From Paenibacillus_S sp043945595 (GTDB lineage: Bacteria > Bacillota > Bacilli > Paenibacillales > NBRC-103111), in the NCBI RefSeq assembly GCF_043945595.1, contig NZ_JBIFNP010000001.1, positions 992,001-1,056,000 of the forward strand: a stretch of 64,000 bases of DNA, read 5' to 3'. A model generated the notes under the pieces. That model had not been told where the DNA came from. It searched no databases and worked only from the letters and a program-made list of their open reading frames with translations. How positions within the stretch are numbered: position 1 is the first letter of the stretch; every line of letters starts with the position of its first letter. The position numbers were made by a program, and so were the translations under genes. Below, piece by piece: positions 34,971 through 43,756 of the stretch.

Positions 34971-36661
34971 ATGAAGATCGCATTTTCAGCAGGAAGCAGA
35001 CAGCAGATCTTGAACCAAATGGAGGACGAGGAGCTGGATTTGCTCGTGATCGGCGGCGGAATTACCGGGGCGGGCATTGCGCTTGACGCTGCAGCCCGCG
35101 GGCTCAAGGTAGGGGTGCTGGAGAAGAACGATTTCGGCTCCGGCACGAGCAGCCGTTCCACGAAGCTCATCCACGGAGGACTGCGGTATTTAAAGCAGGG
35201 AGAGGTCAAGCTCGTCCAGGAAGTAGGAAGGGAGCGGGCGATTCTGTATAAGAACGCCCCGCATCTGGTCATTCCGGCGCCGATGCTGATGCCGATTTAC
35301 AAGGGAGGCACTTACGGGTACTGGGCGTCTTCCGTCGGACTGTACATTTATGATTGGCTTGCCGGCGTCGCCCGTAAAGAACGGCGTAAAATGCTTGGCC
35401 GAAAGGCGGTGATGGAACAGGAGCCTCTATTGAAGAAGGAGGGTCTGAGGGGCGGAGGCTTGTACTTCGAGTACCGGACCGACGACGCCCGGTTAACGCT
35501 CGATGTGTTCAAAACAGCCTTTCAACGCGGCGCCCTGATCGTCAACTATACGGAGGTAACGCAGTTCCTTTACCGCGACGGAAAGGCGGTAGGAGTCGAG
35601 GCCCACGACCGGATTCACGATACCCGGACGCAGATATTTGCCAAGCATATCGTCAATGCCGCCGGTCCTTGGGTGAGCCAGGTGAGGGCGATGGATAAAT
35701 CGCTGAAAGGCAAACGTTTGTTCCTGACCAAAGGCGTGCATCTGGTAGTGGATTACCATAAACTGCCGATCCATCAGGCCGCTTATTTTGATACGCCGGA
35801 CGGGCGGATGGTATTCGTCATTCCGCGGGGAGATGTGACCTATATCGGCACGACGGATACGGCCTATACCTCCTCGATTGAGCAGCCCAGAACAACGCGG
35901 GAAAGACCGCGATTATTTGATCCGGGCGGTCAACTCGATGTTTCCGGCTGTCAAGCTCAAGGTAGACGATATCCGCTCCCATTGGGCAGGGCTGCGGCCG
36001 CTGATTTACGAGGAAGGCAAAGGACCGTCGGAGCTGTCCCGCAAGGATGAAATCTTCATATCGGACAGCAAGCTGATCACGATTGCCGGAGGGAAGCTGA
36101 CCGGTTTCCGCAAAATGGCCGAGAAGGTGGTGGATCTGGTCGTAAAAGAGCTGCAGCACAACGGGGGCCCCTCGTATCCTTCCTGCACGACGGATCAAAT
36201 TACGATCAGCGGCGGAGAAACATTAAAGGGGGCGACGTATAGCGATTGGAAGAAGGAAATGCTGAAATCCGGCATCGCCCAAGGGGTAGATGAGCAAACG
36301 ATGCGCGGCTGGATCGAGATTTACGGGACGAATACGCTTGAGGTTATGAAGCGTCTGCCCGATGCCGCACGGTTAAAGCTGCCTCGGCACGAGCAGTGCC
36401 TGTATGCGCAGTTAATGTATTCCGTTGAGGAAGAAATGACAGTAACGGCAGCGGATTTTCTTCGGCTGCGCTCGGGCTGGTTCGTATTTTAACTTGAAAA
36501 AAGCGGAGAAGGTTCAAGATACGGTACTGCAGTTGCTCTCCGATCTTCTTCAGTTGAATGCAGGACAGAAGGAGGCTCAGCGTGAGATGCTGCGGCAGCT
36601 GTTCCGCAATATTCATGAGCTCCCGGCGAACGAAGAAGGGCAGCAGCAGGCTACGTCGTAA
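34971..36661 (+). pseudogene. glpD: Glycerol-3-phosphate dehydrogenase GlpD, copy 2, frameshifted twice
   Basis: This FAD-dependent GlpD has 'LLVIGGGITGAGIALDAAAR' near residue 24 and 'GTSSRSTKLIHGGLRYLKQG' near 52. The frame fails after 'TTRE' because of one extra A before GACC (35904-35905), resumes as 'DRDYLIRAVNSMFP' and 'GLRPLIYEEGKGPSE', and fails again at a TTTT run (36487-36490). Removing one T continues 'VFNLKKAEKVQDTVLQLL' to the stop at 36659-36661. Restored length is 562 residues, normal for GlpD. ATG 34971 has ACGGAGGG 9 bases upstream. The first break is at the same codon as in copy 1. Confidence 0.87.
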
Positions 36662-36675
36662 GGAGGCAGCAGGAG

Positions 36676-37431
36676 ATGAACAGTATTTGGCATATCACTC
36701 ACCTGGAATTGACCCTGCGTATTTTCGAAGCGGCGGTTATGGGCGGGCTGATCGGCTTTGAGCGGGAGTGGAGCAATCATGCGGCGGGCTTACGTACCCA
36801 TATTCTAGTCTGTATAGGTGCGGCGAGCATTATGCTGCTGTCGATTTACGGCTTCAGCGAATTTATCGTGGAACCTAATGTCCGGACGGACCCCGCGCGT
36901 CTGGCGGCACAGGTCATCAGCGGGATCGGTTTCTTAGGCGCCGGCGCCATCATGCGCAACGGGTCGACGGTATCGGGCTTGACGACAGCGGCTTCCATCT
37001 GGGTTGTGGCGGCGATTGGCCTTTGCGTGGGGGCAGGCTTCTTTTACTGCGCTTGTCTGGCCACGGTCATCGTGCTGATCAGTCTGTTCGCCCTCAACAA
37101 ATGGGAGAAGCATATGCTAAGCCACCGCAGGCATCAGGAAGTGATGATCCGCATGTTCGACAGGCCCGGCGTCGTCGGGCGAATTTCCACATTATTCGGC
37201 GAACAGGGCGTTCAGATTGTGAATATGAAGATGAAGCTGGAGGAGCTTACCACGATGGAGGATGAGTCCGAGCCTGTGATGGAGCTCAAATTCAGTGTGA
37301 AAGCGAACAGCAAAGAGAAGCTGATCCGGGCGATCGAGCAGATTTCCCACAGCAGCGATGTCATTATGATGGAATCCAATTATGGAAAAACTTACAGCTA
37401 TACGGGCATACAAAGCTCAAGGGCGTTATAG
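36676..37431 (+). CDS. MgtC/SapB family membrane protein with C-terminal ACT-like domain
   Basis: This 251-residue protein has five helices (residues about 15-150) bearing the MgtC signature 'GGLIGFEREWSNHAAGLRTH', 'GIGFLGAGAIMR' near 95 and 'GLTTAASIWVVAAIG' near 113. A soluble ACT-like regulatory domain follows ('DRPGVVGRISTLFGEQGVQI' near 170). MgtC proteins influence magnesium and phosphate homeostasis and ATP synthase. They are not magnesium importers themselves. GGAGG lies right after the corrected glpD stop, so the two genes are probably co-transcribed. Confidence 0.87.
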   Translation: MNSIWHITHLELTLRIFEAAVMGGLIGFEREWSNHAAGLRTHILVCIGAASIMLLSIYGFSEFIVEPNVRTDPARLAAQVISGIGFLGAGAIMRNGSTVSGLTTAASIWVVAAIGLCVGAGFFYCACLATVIVLISLFALNKWEKHMLSHRRHQEVMIRMFDRPGVVGRISTLFGEQGVQIVNMKMKLEELTTMEDESEPVMELKFSVKANSKEKLIRAIEQISHSSDVIMMESNYGKTYSYTGIQSSRAL

Positions 37432-37461
37432 ATTCCCAGGAAAAAACAGGCCGCATTGTTA

Positions 37462-37490
37462 TTGACAAGGCTTTCATGTTGTGACATTCT
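37462..37490 (+). promoter_or_regulatory. Possible promoter of the ugp-type operon
   Basis: A consensus TTGACA (37462-37467) is followed after 17 bases by CATTCT (37485-37490), a poor -10 element. Confidence 0.35.
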
Positions 37491-37538
37491 TTTGTTAAGA
37501 AGGTTTTAGACTTCTATATCAAATATCACTTGGATGCG

Positions 37539-37626
37539 GAGATCATGAGATAATCCAGGGGACAACAGCTTGCTTGCAGCCTAATGCAGCAGGTGTCCCT
37601 TGACGTTCTCTCGTGATCTTTTTTTG
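37539..37626 (+). terminator. Leader terminator of the ugp-type operon, possible GlpP target
   Basis: AGATCATGAGA (37540-37550) pairs with TCTCTCGTGATCT (37607-37619) and GGGGACA with TGTCCC inside. Seven T residues follow. GAGATCATGAGATAATCC at 37539-37556 loosely resembles the motif in the glpD leaders. It lies about 95 bases before the first gene and could serve as an attenuator or end the mgtC transcript. Confidence 0.6.
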
Positions 37627-37720
37627 CCTTCATTTTGAGCTTGAGGGCGGCATGCAGACCAAGTGAACGCTTTTCCCACATGTATGATAGCGCTTTAATA
37701 AATCGAGAGGGGTAAGAAAT

Positions 37721-39028
37721 ATGATGAGAAAAAAATGGTTTACGATTCCGGCGGCGTCGCTCGCCTTGATGATGTCGATAGTCGGGTGCTCGTCCGGCTC
37801 GGGTCAAGTGGAGGACGCCAAGACGGCGGCGGAGGACAATACGCCGATCACGATTCAATACTGGCATTCCCACGCCGATACGCAAATTGAAGCCTTGAAC
37901 TACATGATTGCCGAATTCCATAAGAAGTATCCGAACATTACCGTAGAGCCCGTATTCCAAGGCGCCTACACGGATTTGCATAAAAAGCTGCAGGCGGCTG
38001 TAGCGGCCAAAGAAGTGCCGGCTGTCACGAATGTGGAGGTATCCGTGCTTCCGACTTTTGCCGACGGCGGCGTATTTGCCGACATGACCCCGTATATCAA
38101 GCGGGATAATGTGGATCTGAACGACTTCTCCAAAGGCATGCTGCAAGCCTACTCCTACAACAACAAGCAATACGGTTTCCCGCTGATCGTCAGCACGAGC
38201 GTGATGGTGTACAACAAGACGATGCTGGACCAGCTTGGCGTGAAGCCGCCGCAAACATGGGCTGAAATCGAAGATTTCAACAAAAAGGTGACGCTGAAGG
38301 AAAACGGTAAGACGACGCGTTATGCCTTCTCGGTTCCCGGCTGGGATACCTGGTATTACGATCCTTGGGTTTCCAACGGGGGCGGCTCGATTCTAAGCCC
38401 TGATCATAAAACGACGCAGCTCGACCAGCCGGACAGCTTAAGATGGATTCAAAACTTCCGCAAGTGGATGCAGGACGGCTCCCTGCAGATGGGCTACGGT
38501 AAGGGAGCATCCGATACGATGCGCCAAATGTTCCTTGACGGTAAAGTAGCGATGGTTCAGCACTCGTCCGCGATTATCAAAACGTATCTGGAAAATGCAA
38601 AATTCGAGGTTGGCGTTTCGTTCATCCCTGGAGATAAAGAACGCAAGTCGCACATCGGCGGCGCCGGTATCGTCATTATGGACGGTGCGCCGGAGAAGCA
38701 GAAGGAAGCGGCATGGAAGTTCGTCAAGTTTATGACCGGCGCCGAGAACAACATCAAATGGGCCGAAGGCACAGGGTATCTGCCGACGCATAAGTCCGTG
38801 TTGAACACCGACGAGGGCAAGAAATATTTTGAGAAGCTGCCGCAGTACAAAGCCGTATTCGATAACTTCGACAACGTAGTAGGCCGTCCGCAGCATCCGG
38901 CTTATCCTGAGTTCAGCAAGAAGTATATGGAAGTGGTCGGCAAAATGATTCTGGAAAATGCTGATCCCGTACCGCTGATGAAAGACGCCGTCAAAGATAT
39001 GAACGCGATTATAAAGGATTACCAGTAA
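37721..39028 (+). CDS. ABC importer solute-binding lipoprotein (UgpB-like)
   Basis: This 435-residue family 1 extracellular solute-binding protein has a signal peptide ending in lipobox 'LMMSIVGCSSG' (Cys near residue 25). It continues with 'ITIQYWHSHADTQIEALNYM' near 45, 'YKKYP'-type and 'FPLIVSTSVMVYNKTMLDQL' near 150. This pattern is that of glycerol-3-phosphate or oligosaccharide binders. The two permease genes and glycerophosphodiesterase genes downstream favour sn-glycerol 3-phosphate or glycerophosphodiesters as ligand. It is anchored on the outer face of the membrane. The start is behind GAGAGGGG. Confidence 0.88.
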   Translation: MMRKKWFTIPAASLALMMSIVGCSSGSGQVEDAKTAAEDNTPITIQYWHSHADTQIEALNYMIAEFHKKYPNITVEPVFQGAYTDLHKKLQAAVAAKEVPAVTNVEVSVLPTFADGGVFADMTPYIKRDNVDLNDFSKGMLQAYSYNNKQYGFPLIVSTSVMVYNKTMLDQLGVKPPQTWAEIEDFNKKVTLKENGKTTRYAFSVPGWDTWYYDPWVSNGGGSILSPDHKTTQLDQPDSLRWIQNFRKWMQDGSLQMGYGKGASDTMRQMFLDGKVAMVQHSSAIIKTYLENAKFEVGVSFIPGDKERKSHIGGAGIVIMDGAPEKQKEAAWKFVKFMTGAENNIKWAEGTGYLPTHKSVLNTDEGKKYFEKLPQYKAVFDNFDNVVGRPQHPAYPEFSKKYMEVVGKMILENADPVPLMKDAVKDMNAIIKDYQ

Positions 39029-39058
39029 AACAATAGCTTGAGAGGGGGGACTCGCTTT

Positions 39059-40003
39059 ATGAAGGTGATGGACAGCCGACCGGTCGGTACACAGCAGGAA
39101 GCAATCAGAAAAAGTAAGCGATCCCGGTTCCGGAAGCTTGAGGCTCTCAAAGATTTCTCCTTTGCGCTGCCTGCGTTGATATTATTGCTTGTTTTCATTT
39201 ATTATCCGATGCTGAATTCCTTTTATTTGAGCTTTACGAACTGGAATATGACGAAGCCGATCAAAAAATTTATCGGATTTGACAACTATGTGTATTTGTT
39301 TACGAGCGATACGTTTTATAACGTGCTCAGGATCACCTTTACCTACATGATTCTGGATGTATCGATTACTTTGGTTCTGGGGCTTCTGCTGGCGCTGCTC
39401 TTCAATTCGACGTCGCGGTTCTTCAATTTCCTGAGAACGTTCATCTTTATGCCGCACTATATCTCCATGGTTATCGTCTCGATGATCTTCTTGTGGATCT
39501 TTAACGGACAATACGGCTTATTGAACGAATTGCTTAAATTGTTCGGGATGGAGCCGGTGCAGTGGCTGACCAATCCGCGTACGGCTTTATGGGTTCTCGT
39601 CGTAGTATCCGTGTGGAAAGGGGTCGGCTTTACGATGATTATCTTCATTGCCGGCCTGAGAAGCATTCCGATCGAATATTATGAAGCCTCCGGGCTTGAC
39701 GGGGCGACCAAATGGACGCAGCTGTGGCATATTACGCTGCCGCTGCTGTCTCCGACGACTTTGTTTCTTGTCATTACGCACTTCATTTCTTCCATGCAGG
39801 TGTTCCAGTCCGTTGACATTATGACCAATGGCGGTCCGCTGGAATCGACGAAGGCGATGGTTTACTGGATTTATGAGATGGCCTTTACCGAATTCAAGAC
39901 AGGAAGAGCCTCTGCGCTGGTCGTTATTTTCTTCATTATCATTATTTTGCTGACGATGCTTCAAATGTTCATCTCCAGGAAAACAGTTCATTATGAAGGG
40001 TAG
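39059..40003 (+). CDS. ABC importer permease 1 (UgpA-like)
   Basis: This 314-residue permease has six helices. It opens 'FALPALILLLVFIYYPMLNSFYLS'-like (split at residues 35-58), and the cytoplasmic EAA loop is 'YYEASGLDGATKWTQLWHI' near 214, where the ATPase docks. I chose ATG 39059 with GAGGGGGG 9 bases upstream. It lies 30 bases after the binding protein and 12 before permease 2. No ATPase gene is present. In Firmicutes a shared MsmX/UgpC-type ATPase encoded elsewhere usually serves such systems. Confidence 0.88.
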   Translation: MKVMDSRPVGTQQEAIRKSKRSRFRKLEALKDFSFALPALILLLVFIYYPMLNSFYLSFTNWNMTKPIKKFIGFDNYVYLFTSDTFYNVLRITFTYMILDVSITLVLGLLLALLFNSTSRFFNFLRTFIFMPHYISMVIVSMIFLWIFNGQYGLLNELLKLFGMEPVQWLTNPRTALWVLVVVSVWKGVGFTMIIFIAGLRSIPIEYYEASGLDGATKWTQLWHITLPLLSPTTLFLVITHFISSMQVFQSVDIMTNGGPLESTKAMVYWIYEMAFTEFKTGRASALVVIFFIIIILLTMLQMFISRKTVHYEG

Positions 40004-40015
40004 GTTAATAGACAA

Positions 40016-40846
40016 ATGATGCACTCTCTAACGAAAACTACCCGTATAGTTATCGCTTTACTCGTGACGGCGCTGATGTTCTTCCCTGTTTATTGGATGC
40101 TGATTACATCCTTCAAGACACCTGCCGAATTAAGGCTGGCTGTGCCGACCTTCTGGCCGGAGAAGCTGATGTGGGAAAACTTCATCGACGCCTTCGACAC
40201 GGTGCCGTTCTACCGCTTTACGGTCAACACGATCATCCAGACGGTAGGCATTGTCGTCCTGCAGATCAACATCGGCATCATGGCGGCCTATGCCTTTGCC
40301 AAGGGCTCGTTCGCCGGGAGAGACAAATGGTTTCTGCTGGTGCTTGCGGCGCTGATCGTACCGGAACAGGTCATTTTCGTACCGGTGTACGTCATGATGT
40401 CGAAGCTTCATTGGATCAACACGTACTACGCGCTGATCATTCCTCATGCGGCTTCGGCTTACGGGATCTTCCTGCTGCGGCAAACGTTCCGCTCGATCAA
40501 TAACGATGTGATCGAAGCGGCAAAGGTGGATGGCGCCAACCGGATGCAGGTGCTGTACCGGATCTTGACGCCGATGGCGCTGCCGACAGTGGCGACGATG
40601 GTCGTTATCAGCTTTATTCACAGCTGGAACTCGTACTTCTGGCCGTTGATTATGACGAACTCGAATCAAATGCGGGTGCTGACGGTGGGGATCGCGATGA
40701 TGCGGGATTCGATAGCCGGTAACGAAGCGTTGAACATGCACCTGCTGATGGCGGCCAGCGTTGTCGTTATCCTGCCGATTGTGATTGTATTTATATTCGC
40801 TCAAAAATATATAGTGGCCGCAATGGCAAGCTCAACTTTTAAATAA
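40016..40846 (+). CDS. ABC importer permease 2 (UgpE-like)
   Basis: This 276-residue permease has six helices, with 'MFFPVYWMLITSFKTPAEL' near residue 21 and the EAA motif 'EAAKVDGANRMQVLYRI' near 170. It pairs with permease 1 to form the channel of the importer. Its initial ATG pair (ATGATG) follows the upstream stop by 12 bases with a modest ribosome site (GGTAGGTT). The gene is followed by a GC-rich hairpin at 40851-40916. Confidence 0.88.
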   Translation: MMHSLTKTTRIVIALLVTALMFFPVYWMLITSFKTPAELRLAVPTFWPEKLMWENFIDAFDTVPFYRFTVNTIIQTVGIVVLQINIGIMAAYAFAKGSFAGRDKWFLLVLAALIVPEQVIFVPVYVMMSKLHWINTYYALIIPHAASAYGIFLLRQTFRSINNDVIEAAKVDGANRMQVLYRILTPMALPTVATMVVISFIHSWNSYFWPLIMTNSNQMRVLTVGIAMMRDSIAGNEALNMHLLMAASVVVILPIVIVFIFAQKYIVAAMASSTFK

Positions 40847-40850
40847 AGCC

Positions 40851-40916
40851 GGGCCCGAAGCAGGGAAGTGTTGAAGACAGCGTTAACGTCTCCAATGCTT
40901 CTTCCTGCTGGGCCCG
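40851..40916 (+). other. GC-rich intercistronic hairpin
   Basis: GGGCCC-gaa-GCAGGGAAG pairs with CTTCTTCCTGC-t-GGGCCC. There is no T run, so it is more likely a transcript-processing or stabilising element between the importer genes and the phosphodiesterase than a terminator. Confidence 0.45.
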
Positions 40917-40948
40917 CCTGCCATGCGACGCGAAAAGGAGTATGAACC

Positions 40949-41695
40949 ATGTCAACCATTCCTAACGTTTTGAACATTGCCCATCGCGGAGCGAAGGGCG
41001 AAGCTCCGGAGAACACGCTGGCGGCCTTCCGTCTCGGCGTGGATCAGGGCTGCGATGCCATTGAGCTGGACATCCATCTGTCCAAGGACGGCGAGCTGAT
41101 CGTCATCCATGACGCTACGCTGGATAGGACGACAGATATGACAGGCCGCGTGCATGAGCTGACGGTGGAGGAGATCAAGCAGGCCGATGCCGGGCGATGG
41201 TTTCACGAGAGCTTTGCAGGAGAGCGCGTGCCTCTGCTGGAGGAAGTGTTCGATGCGGTGCCGCCGCATATCATGATCAATGTCGAGATCAAGGATTCAT
41301 ACGGCCGCAAGCTGGAGCAGGCGCTTGTCGAGCTGATGAAGCGCAAGAACCGGGTGGATCAGGTAGTAGTCTCTTCCTTCGATCATAAGAGCCTGCTGTT
41401 CCTTAAGCTGCTGGAGCCTGAAGTGAGACTGGGGCTGCTGTATGATGTGAACCTGGGCCGCCATTCGGGTCTGGTATCGACGATCGGGGCTCTGGTCTAC
41501 TCGCTTCACCCGAATTTTAAGCGGATCGATAAGGAAGACGTACGCGACGCCGTAGAGCAAGGGCTGCAGGTGTATCCGTATACCATCAACCGTGAAGAGG
41601 ACATGCTGCAGGCGATCGAGTACGGCGTATCCGGTATTATTACCGATTATCCCGCCCGATTAAAAGCCTTACTGTACCAGTCGGTCGGGCAGTAA
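40949..41695 (+). CDS. Glycerophosphodiester phosphodiesterase, copy 1
   Basis: This 248-residue GDPD-family TIM barrel hydrolyses glycerophosphodiesters to glycerol 3-phosphate and an alcohol. The catalytic pattern is clear: 'NIAHRGAKGEAPENTLAAF' near residue 9 (HR and EN), 'AIELDIHLSKDGELIVIHDA' near 36 (ExD and second His) and 'MINVEIKD' near 110. There is no signal peptide, so it acts inside the cell after uptake by the adjacent importer. It starts at ATG 40949 after AAAAGGAG. A second copy of only moderate similarity lies at 42910. Confidence 0.92.
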   Translation: MSTIPNVLNIAHRGAKGEAPENTLAAFRLGVDQGCDAIELDIHLSKDGELIVIHDATLDRTTDMTGRVHELTVEEIKQADAGRWFHESFAGERVPLLEEVFDAVPPHIMINVEIKDSYGRKLEQALVELMKRKNRVDQVVVSSFDHKSLLFLKLLEPEVRLGLLYDVNLGRHSGLVSTIGALVYSLHPNFKRIDKEDVRDAVEQGLQVYPYTINREEDMLQAIEYGVSGIITDYPARLKALLYQSVGQ

Positions 41696-41709
41696 TCCAA
41701 GGGGGAAGC

Positions 41710-42837
41710 ATGAAGCAGGGCATCATAGTATTCGCTTTGATCTGCTCGGCCGCTCTGGCGCTATCGGGCTGCCAGAAGCCGCCGGGAGGCGGGGTTCCCG
41801 TACAGGTTGAGAAAGCCGCAGCCGCAGCCGCAGCCGCCGATCCAGCGAAGCCGAGCCAGCAGGCCAAAGGCTTTACGCAAGAGGACACGGGGATTAAGAT
41901 ACGCGTGGACATGCCGGAGATCAAGACTTTCTTGCAGCAGCGAAAAGAAGGGCCCATCGTGCCAGCTCTGCTGCAGGGCGCCGTTCCGCAAGGGCTTGCC
42001 ATCGTTCAGGAGAAGCAGTGGATCCTCATTTCCTATTACAGGGAAGGAGGCAAGTCCAGTCTGCTGTCTGTCACCGATGCGGCGACAGGGAAGGTAGTCA
42101 AGGTCGTAGAGCTGTATAAAAACGCGGCGACCCCGTATAACGGCCATGCCGGCGGGATTGCGGCGAGCCCCAAGCATGTATGGGTTTCTTCCGGGGAAGA
42201 AGTGAGCATCCTGAATATGGATGACATCGCGAAGGCCGAGGACGGCGGCAAGCTCGTATTTCAAGACTCGGTGAAGAGCGATACGCGCGCCTCCTTCACC
42301 GCTTATTCCGATGGGGTGCTGTGGATCGGGGAGTTTGCCCGGGGCAAAGATTATCCGACCAAAGAAACGCATTACGCAACCAATCGGGACGGCAAGCAGC
42401 ATAAAGCGTGGGCGGAGGGCTACAAGCTCGATCCGGCAACGGATCTGCCGGCAGCCGTACAATCCGGAGAGCAGGGCGGGCAGCCAGTGCCCGATTATAT
42501 TTTATCGCTGCCTGACAGCGTTCAAGGGATGTATGTAGGCAAGGACCGCATCCGGCTGAGCCAGTCCTTTGGGCGCAACAATGCCAGCGCGCTGCTTACG
42601 TTCAAGAACAGCTTGTCGGAGCAGTCGCATACCGAGGTGACCATAGGCTCGACGAAGGTGCCCGTATGGTTCCTGGACAGCAAGAACCAAACGGATCAGC
42701 TGGCGCTTCCTCCGATGTCGGAGGGGATCGTTGAGTCCGGAGACGCCTTGTATATTTTGTTTGAATCGGGCGCAACCCTGTATCGCAGCTCTTCCAGCTA
42801 TGCGTTGGACCGCATCCAAATCCTCCCTGTAAAATAA
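41710..42837 (+). CDS. Lipoprotein with a propeller-like module shared with the SLH protein
   Basis: This 375-residue protein has a lipobox 'CSAALALSGCQKP' (Cys near residue 21). An alanine-rich linker leads to a 300-residue module with repeated 'SVTDAATGKVVKVVELY', 'YNGHAGGIAASPKHVWVSSG', 'VLWIGEFARGK' and 'LPPMSEGIVESGDALYILFE' strands, suggestive of a beta-propeller. The same module, matching block by block, is embedded in the giant protein encoded at 43757-48248. I know of no assigned function. It lies 14 bases after one phosphodiesterase and before another, so it probably acts at the membrane surface in glycerophosphodiester handling. Confidence 0.7.
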   Translation: MKQGIIVFALICSAALALSGCQKPPGGGVPVQVEKAAAAAAAADPAKPSQQAKGFTQEDTGIKIRVDMPEIKTFLQQRKEGPIVPALLQGAVPQGLAIVQEKQWILISYYREGGKSSLLSVTDAATGKVVKVVELYKNAATPYNGHAGGIAASPKHVWVSSGEEVSILNMDDIAKAEDGGKLVFQDSVKSDTRASFTAYSDGVLWIGEFARGKDYPTKETHYATNRDGKQHKAWAEGYKLDPATDLPAAVQSGEQGGQPVPDYILSLPDSVQGMYVGKDRIRLSQSFGRNNASALLTFKNSLSEQSHTEVTIGSTKVPVWFLDSKNQTDQLALPPMSEGIVESGDALYILFESGATLYRSSSSYALDRIQILPVK

Positions 42838-42909
42838 CGGTTGGTCTAAGGCGCTGCATGGGTTATGATCAGGAGGAGGCAGAACAACATACAGGCAGGA
42901 GGAAGAACG

Positions 42910-43620
42910 ATGAAAATTCCTGGATTGGCGCACCGAGGCTATCCCAAAAAACTTCCGGAAAATACGCTGGCTTCGTTCCGGGCGGCAATGGATTTGTCAT
43001 TCAGTCATTTGGAGCTGGACGTCCAGCTGAGCAAAGACGGCGTTCCCGTTATTATCCATGATACGACGGTCAACCGCACGACGAACGGCAAAGGAAAGGT
43101 AGCCGATTTTACCCTGGAGGAGCTGCGCAGGCTGGATGCAGGCGGAGGAGAGGCTATTCCGACGCTGGAAGAAGTGCTGCTTTTGGCCAAAGACCGGGTT
43201 TTGGTGGATATCGAGCTGAAGCAGAGCGGAGATCTTTATCCGGGATTAGAGGAAAAGGTGCTTGAGGTGATAGCCGAATGCGGCGTCAGCGATCAAGTCT
43301 TCGTTACCTCCTTCGACCATTATTCCATTCAAAGGATGCGGCAGCTGTCCAAGGAGATTGATTTGGGACTGGTCATTTACGGAGCGACCCCTTCGGTCTT
43401 TCCTCTTGCGGAACAGCTGGGAGCGCGCTACGTATCGGTCAAATACATTTATTTGACGGATGCTTTTGTTCAGGAGTGCGGGGAGCGGGGCATTCAGTTA
43501 ATCGCTTGGACGATAGATGACGAGGAAGAGATGCGGAAGCTGCGCAAGCGGTATCCTAACGTATGGATTTGCACGAATGAGCTGGACAAATGGAAGCAGT
43601 GCGTCACCGAATCGGTGTAA
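42910..43620 (+). CDS. Glycerophosphodiester phosphodiesterase, copy 2
   Basis: This 236-residue GDPD has 'GLAHRGYPKKLPENTLASF' at residue 5, 'LELDVQLSKDGVPVIIHDTT' near 35 and 'RVLVDIELKQSGDLYP' near 97. The active-site residues match copy 1, but the C-terminal halves differ, so substrates may differ. There is no signal peptide. It starts at ATG 42910, chosen for the AGGAGGAAG 6 bases upstream. The reading frame extends to 42865 without support. It is followed by a long hairpin at 43642-43718. Confidence 0.92.
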   Translation: MKIPGLAHRGYPKKLPENTLASFRAAMDLSFSHLELDVQLSKDGVPVIIHDTTVNRTTNGKGKVADFTLEELRRLDAGGGEAIPTLEEVLLLAKDRVLVDIELKQSGDLYPGLEEKVLEVIAECGVSDQVFVTSFDHYSIQRMRQLSKEIDLGLVIYGATPSVFPLAEQLGARYVSVKYIYLTDAFVQECGERGIQLIAWTIDDEEEMRKLRKRYPNVWICTNELDKWKQCVTESV

Positions 43621-43641
43621 TCACAGGCTGGAGAACAAGAG

Positions 43642-43718
43642 AAGCCCGGGTTGCATGCAGTCAGGCAGGTTGCGGAAAATATTTCGCGGTCTGCCGGACA
43701 TGCCTGCGCCGGGCTTTT
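43642..43718 (+). terminator. Long hairpin between GDPD copy 2 and the giant surface protein
   Basis: AAGCCCGG pairs with CCGGGCTT, with inner GCATG/CATGC and GGCAG/CTGCC stems. TTTTCG follows, a weak T tail. It is probably a partial terminator that lowers expression of the next gene. Confidence 0.5.
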
Positions 43719-43756
43719 CGTCTTCTCGGCGAAACTTGAATTGAGGAGGGAAAGCA

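Noticed and set aside
18401..36661. Programmed frameshifting as the main explanation for the glpD breaks
   Set aside because: Not excluded, but unrelated genes break at the same GACC context, copy 1 also has an in-frame TGA there, and copy 2 has a second break at a T run. A sequence error is simpler.
36558..36761. A separate small gene after glpD copy 2
   Set aside because: Bases 36491-36661 read as the C-terminal part of GlpD once one T of the TTTT run is removed.
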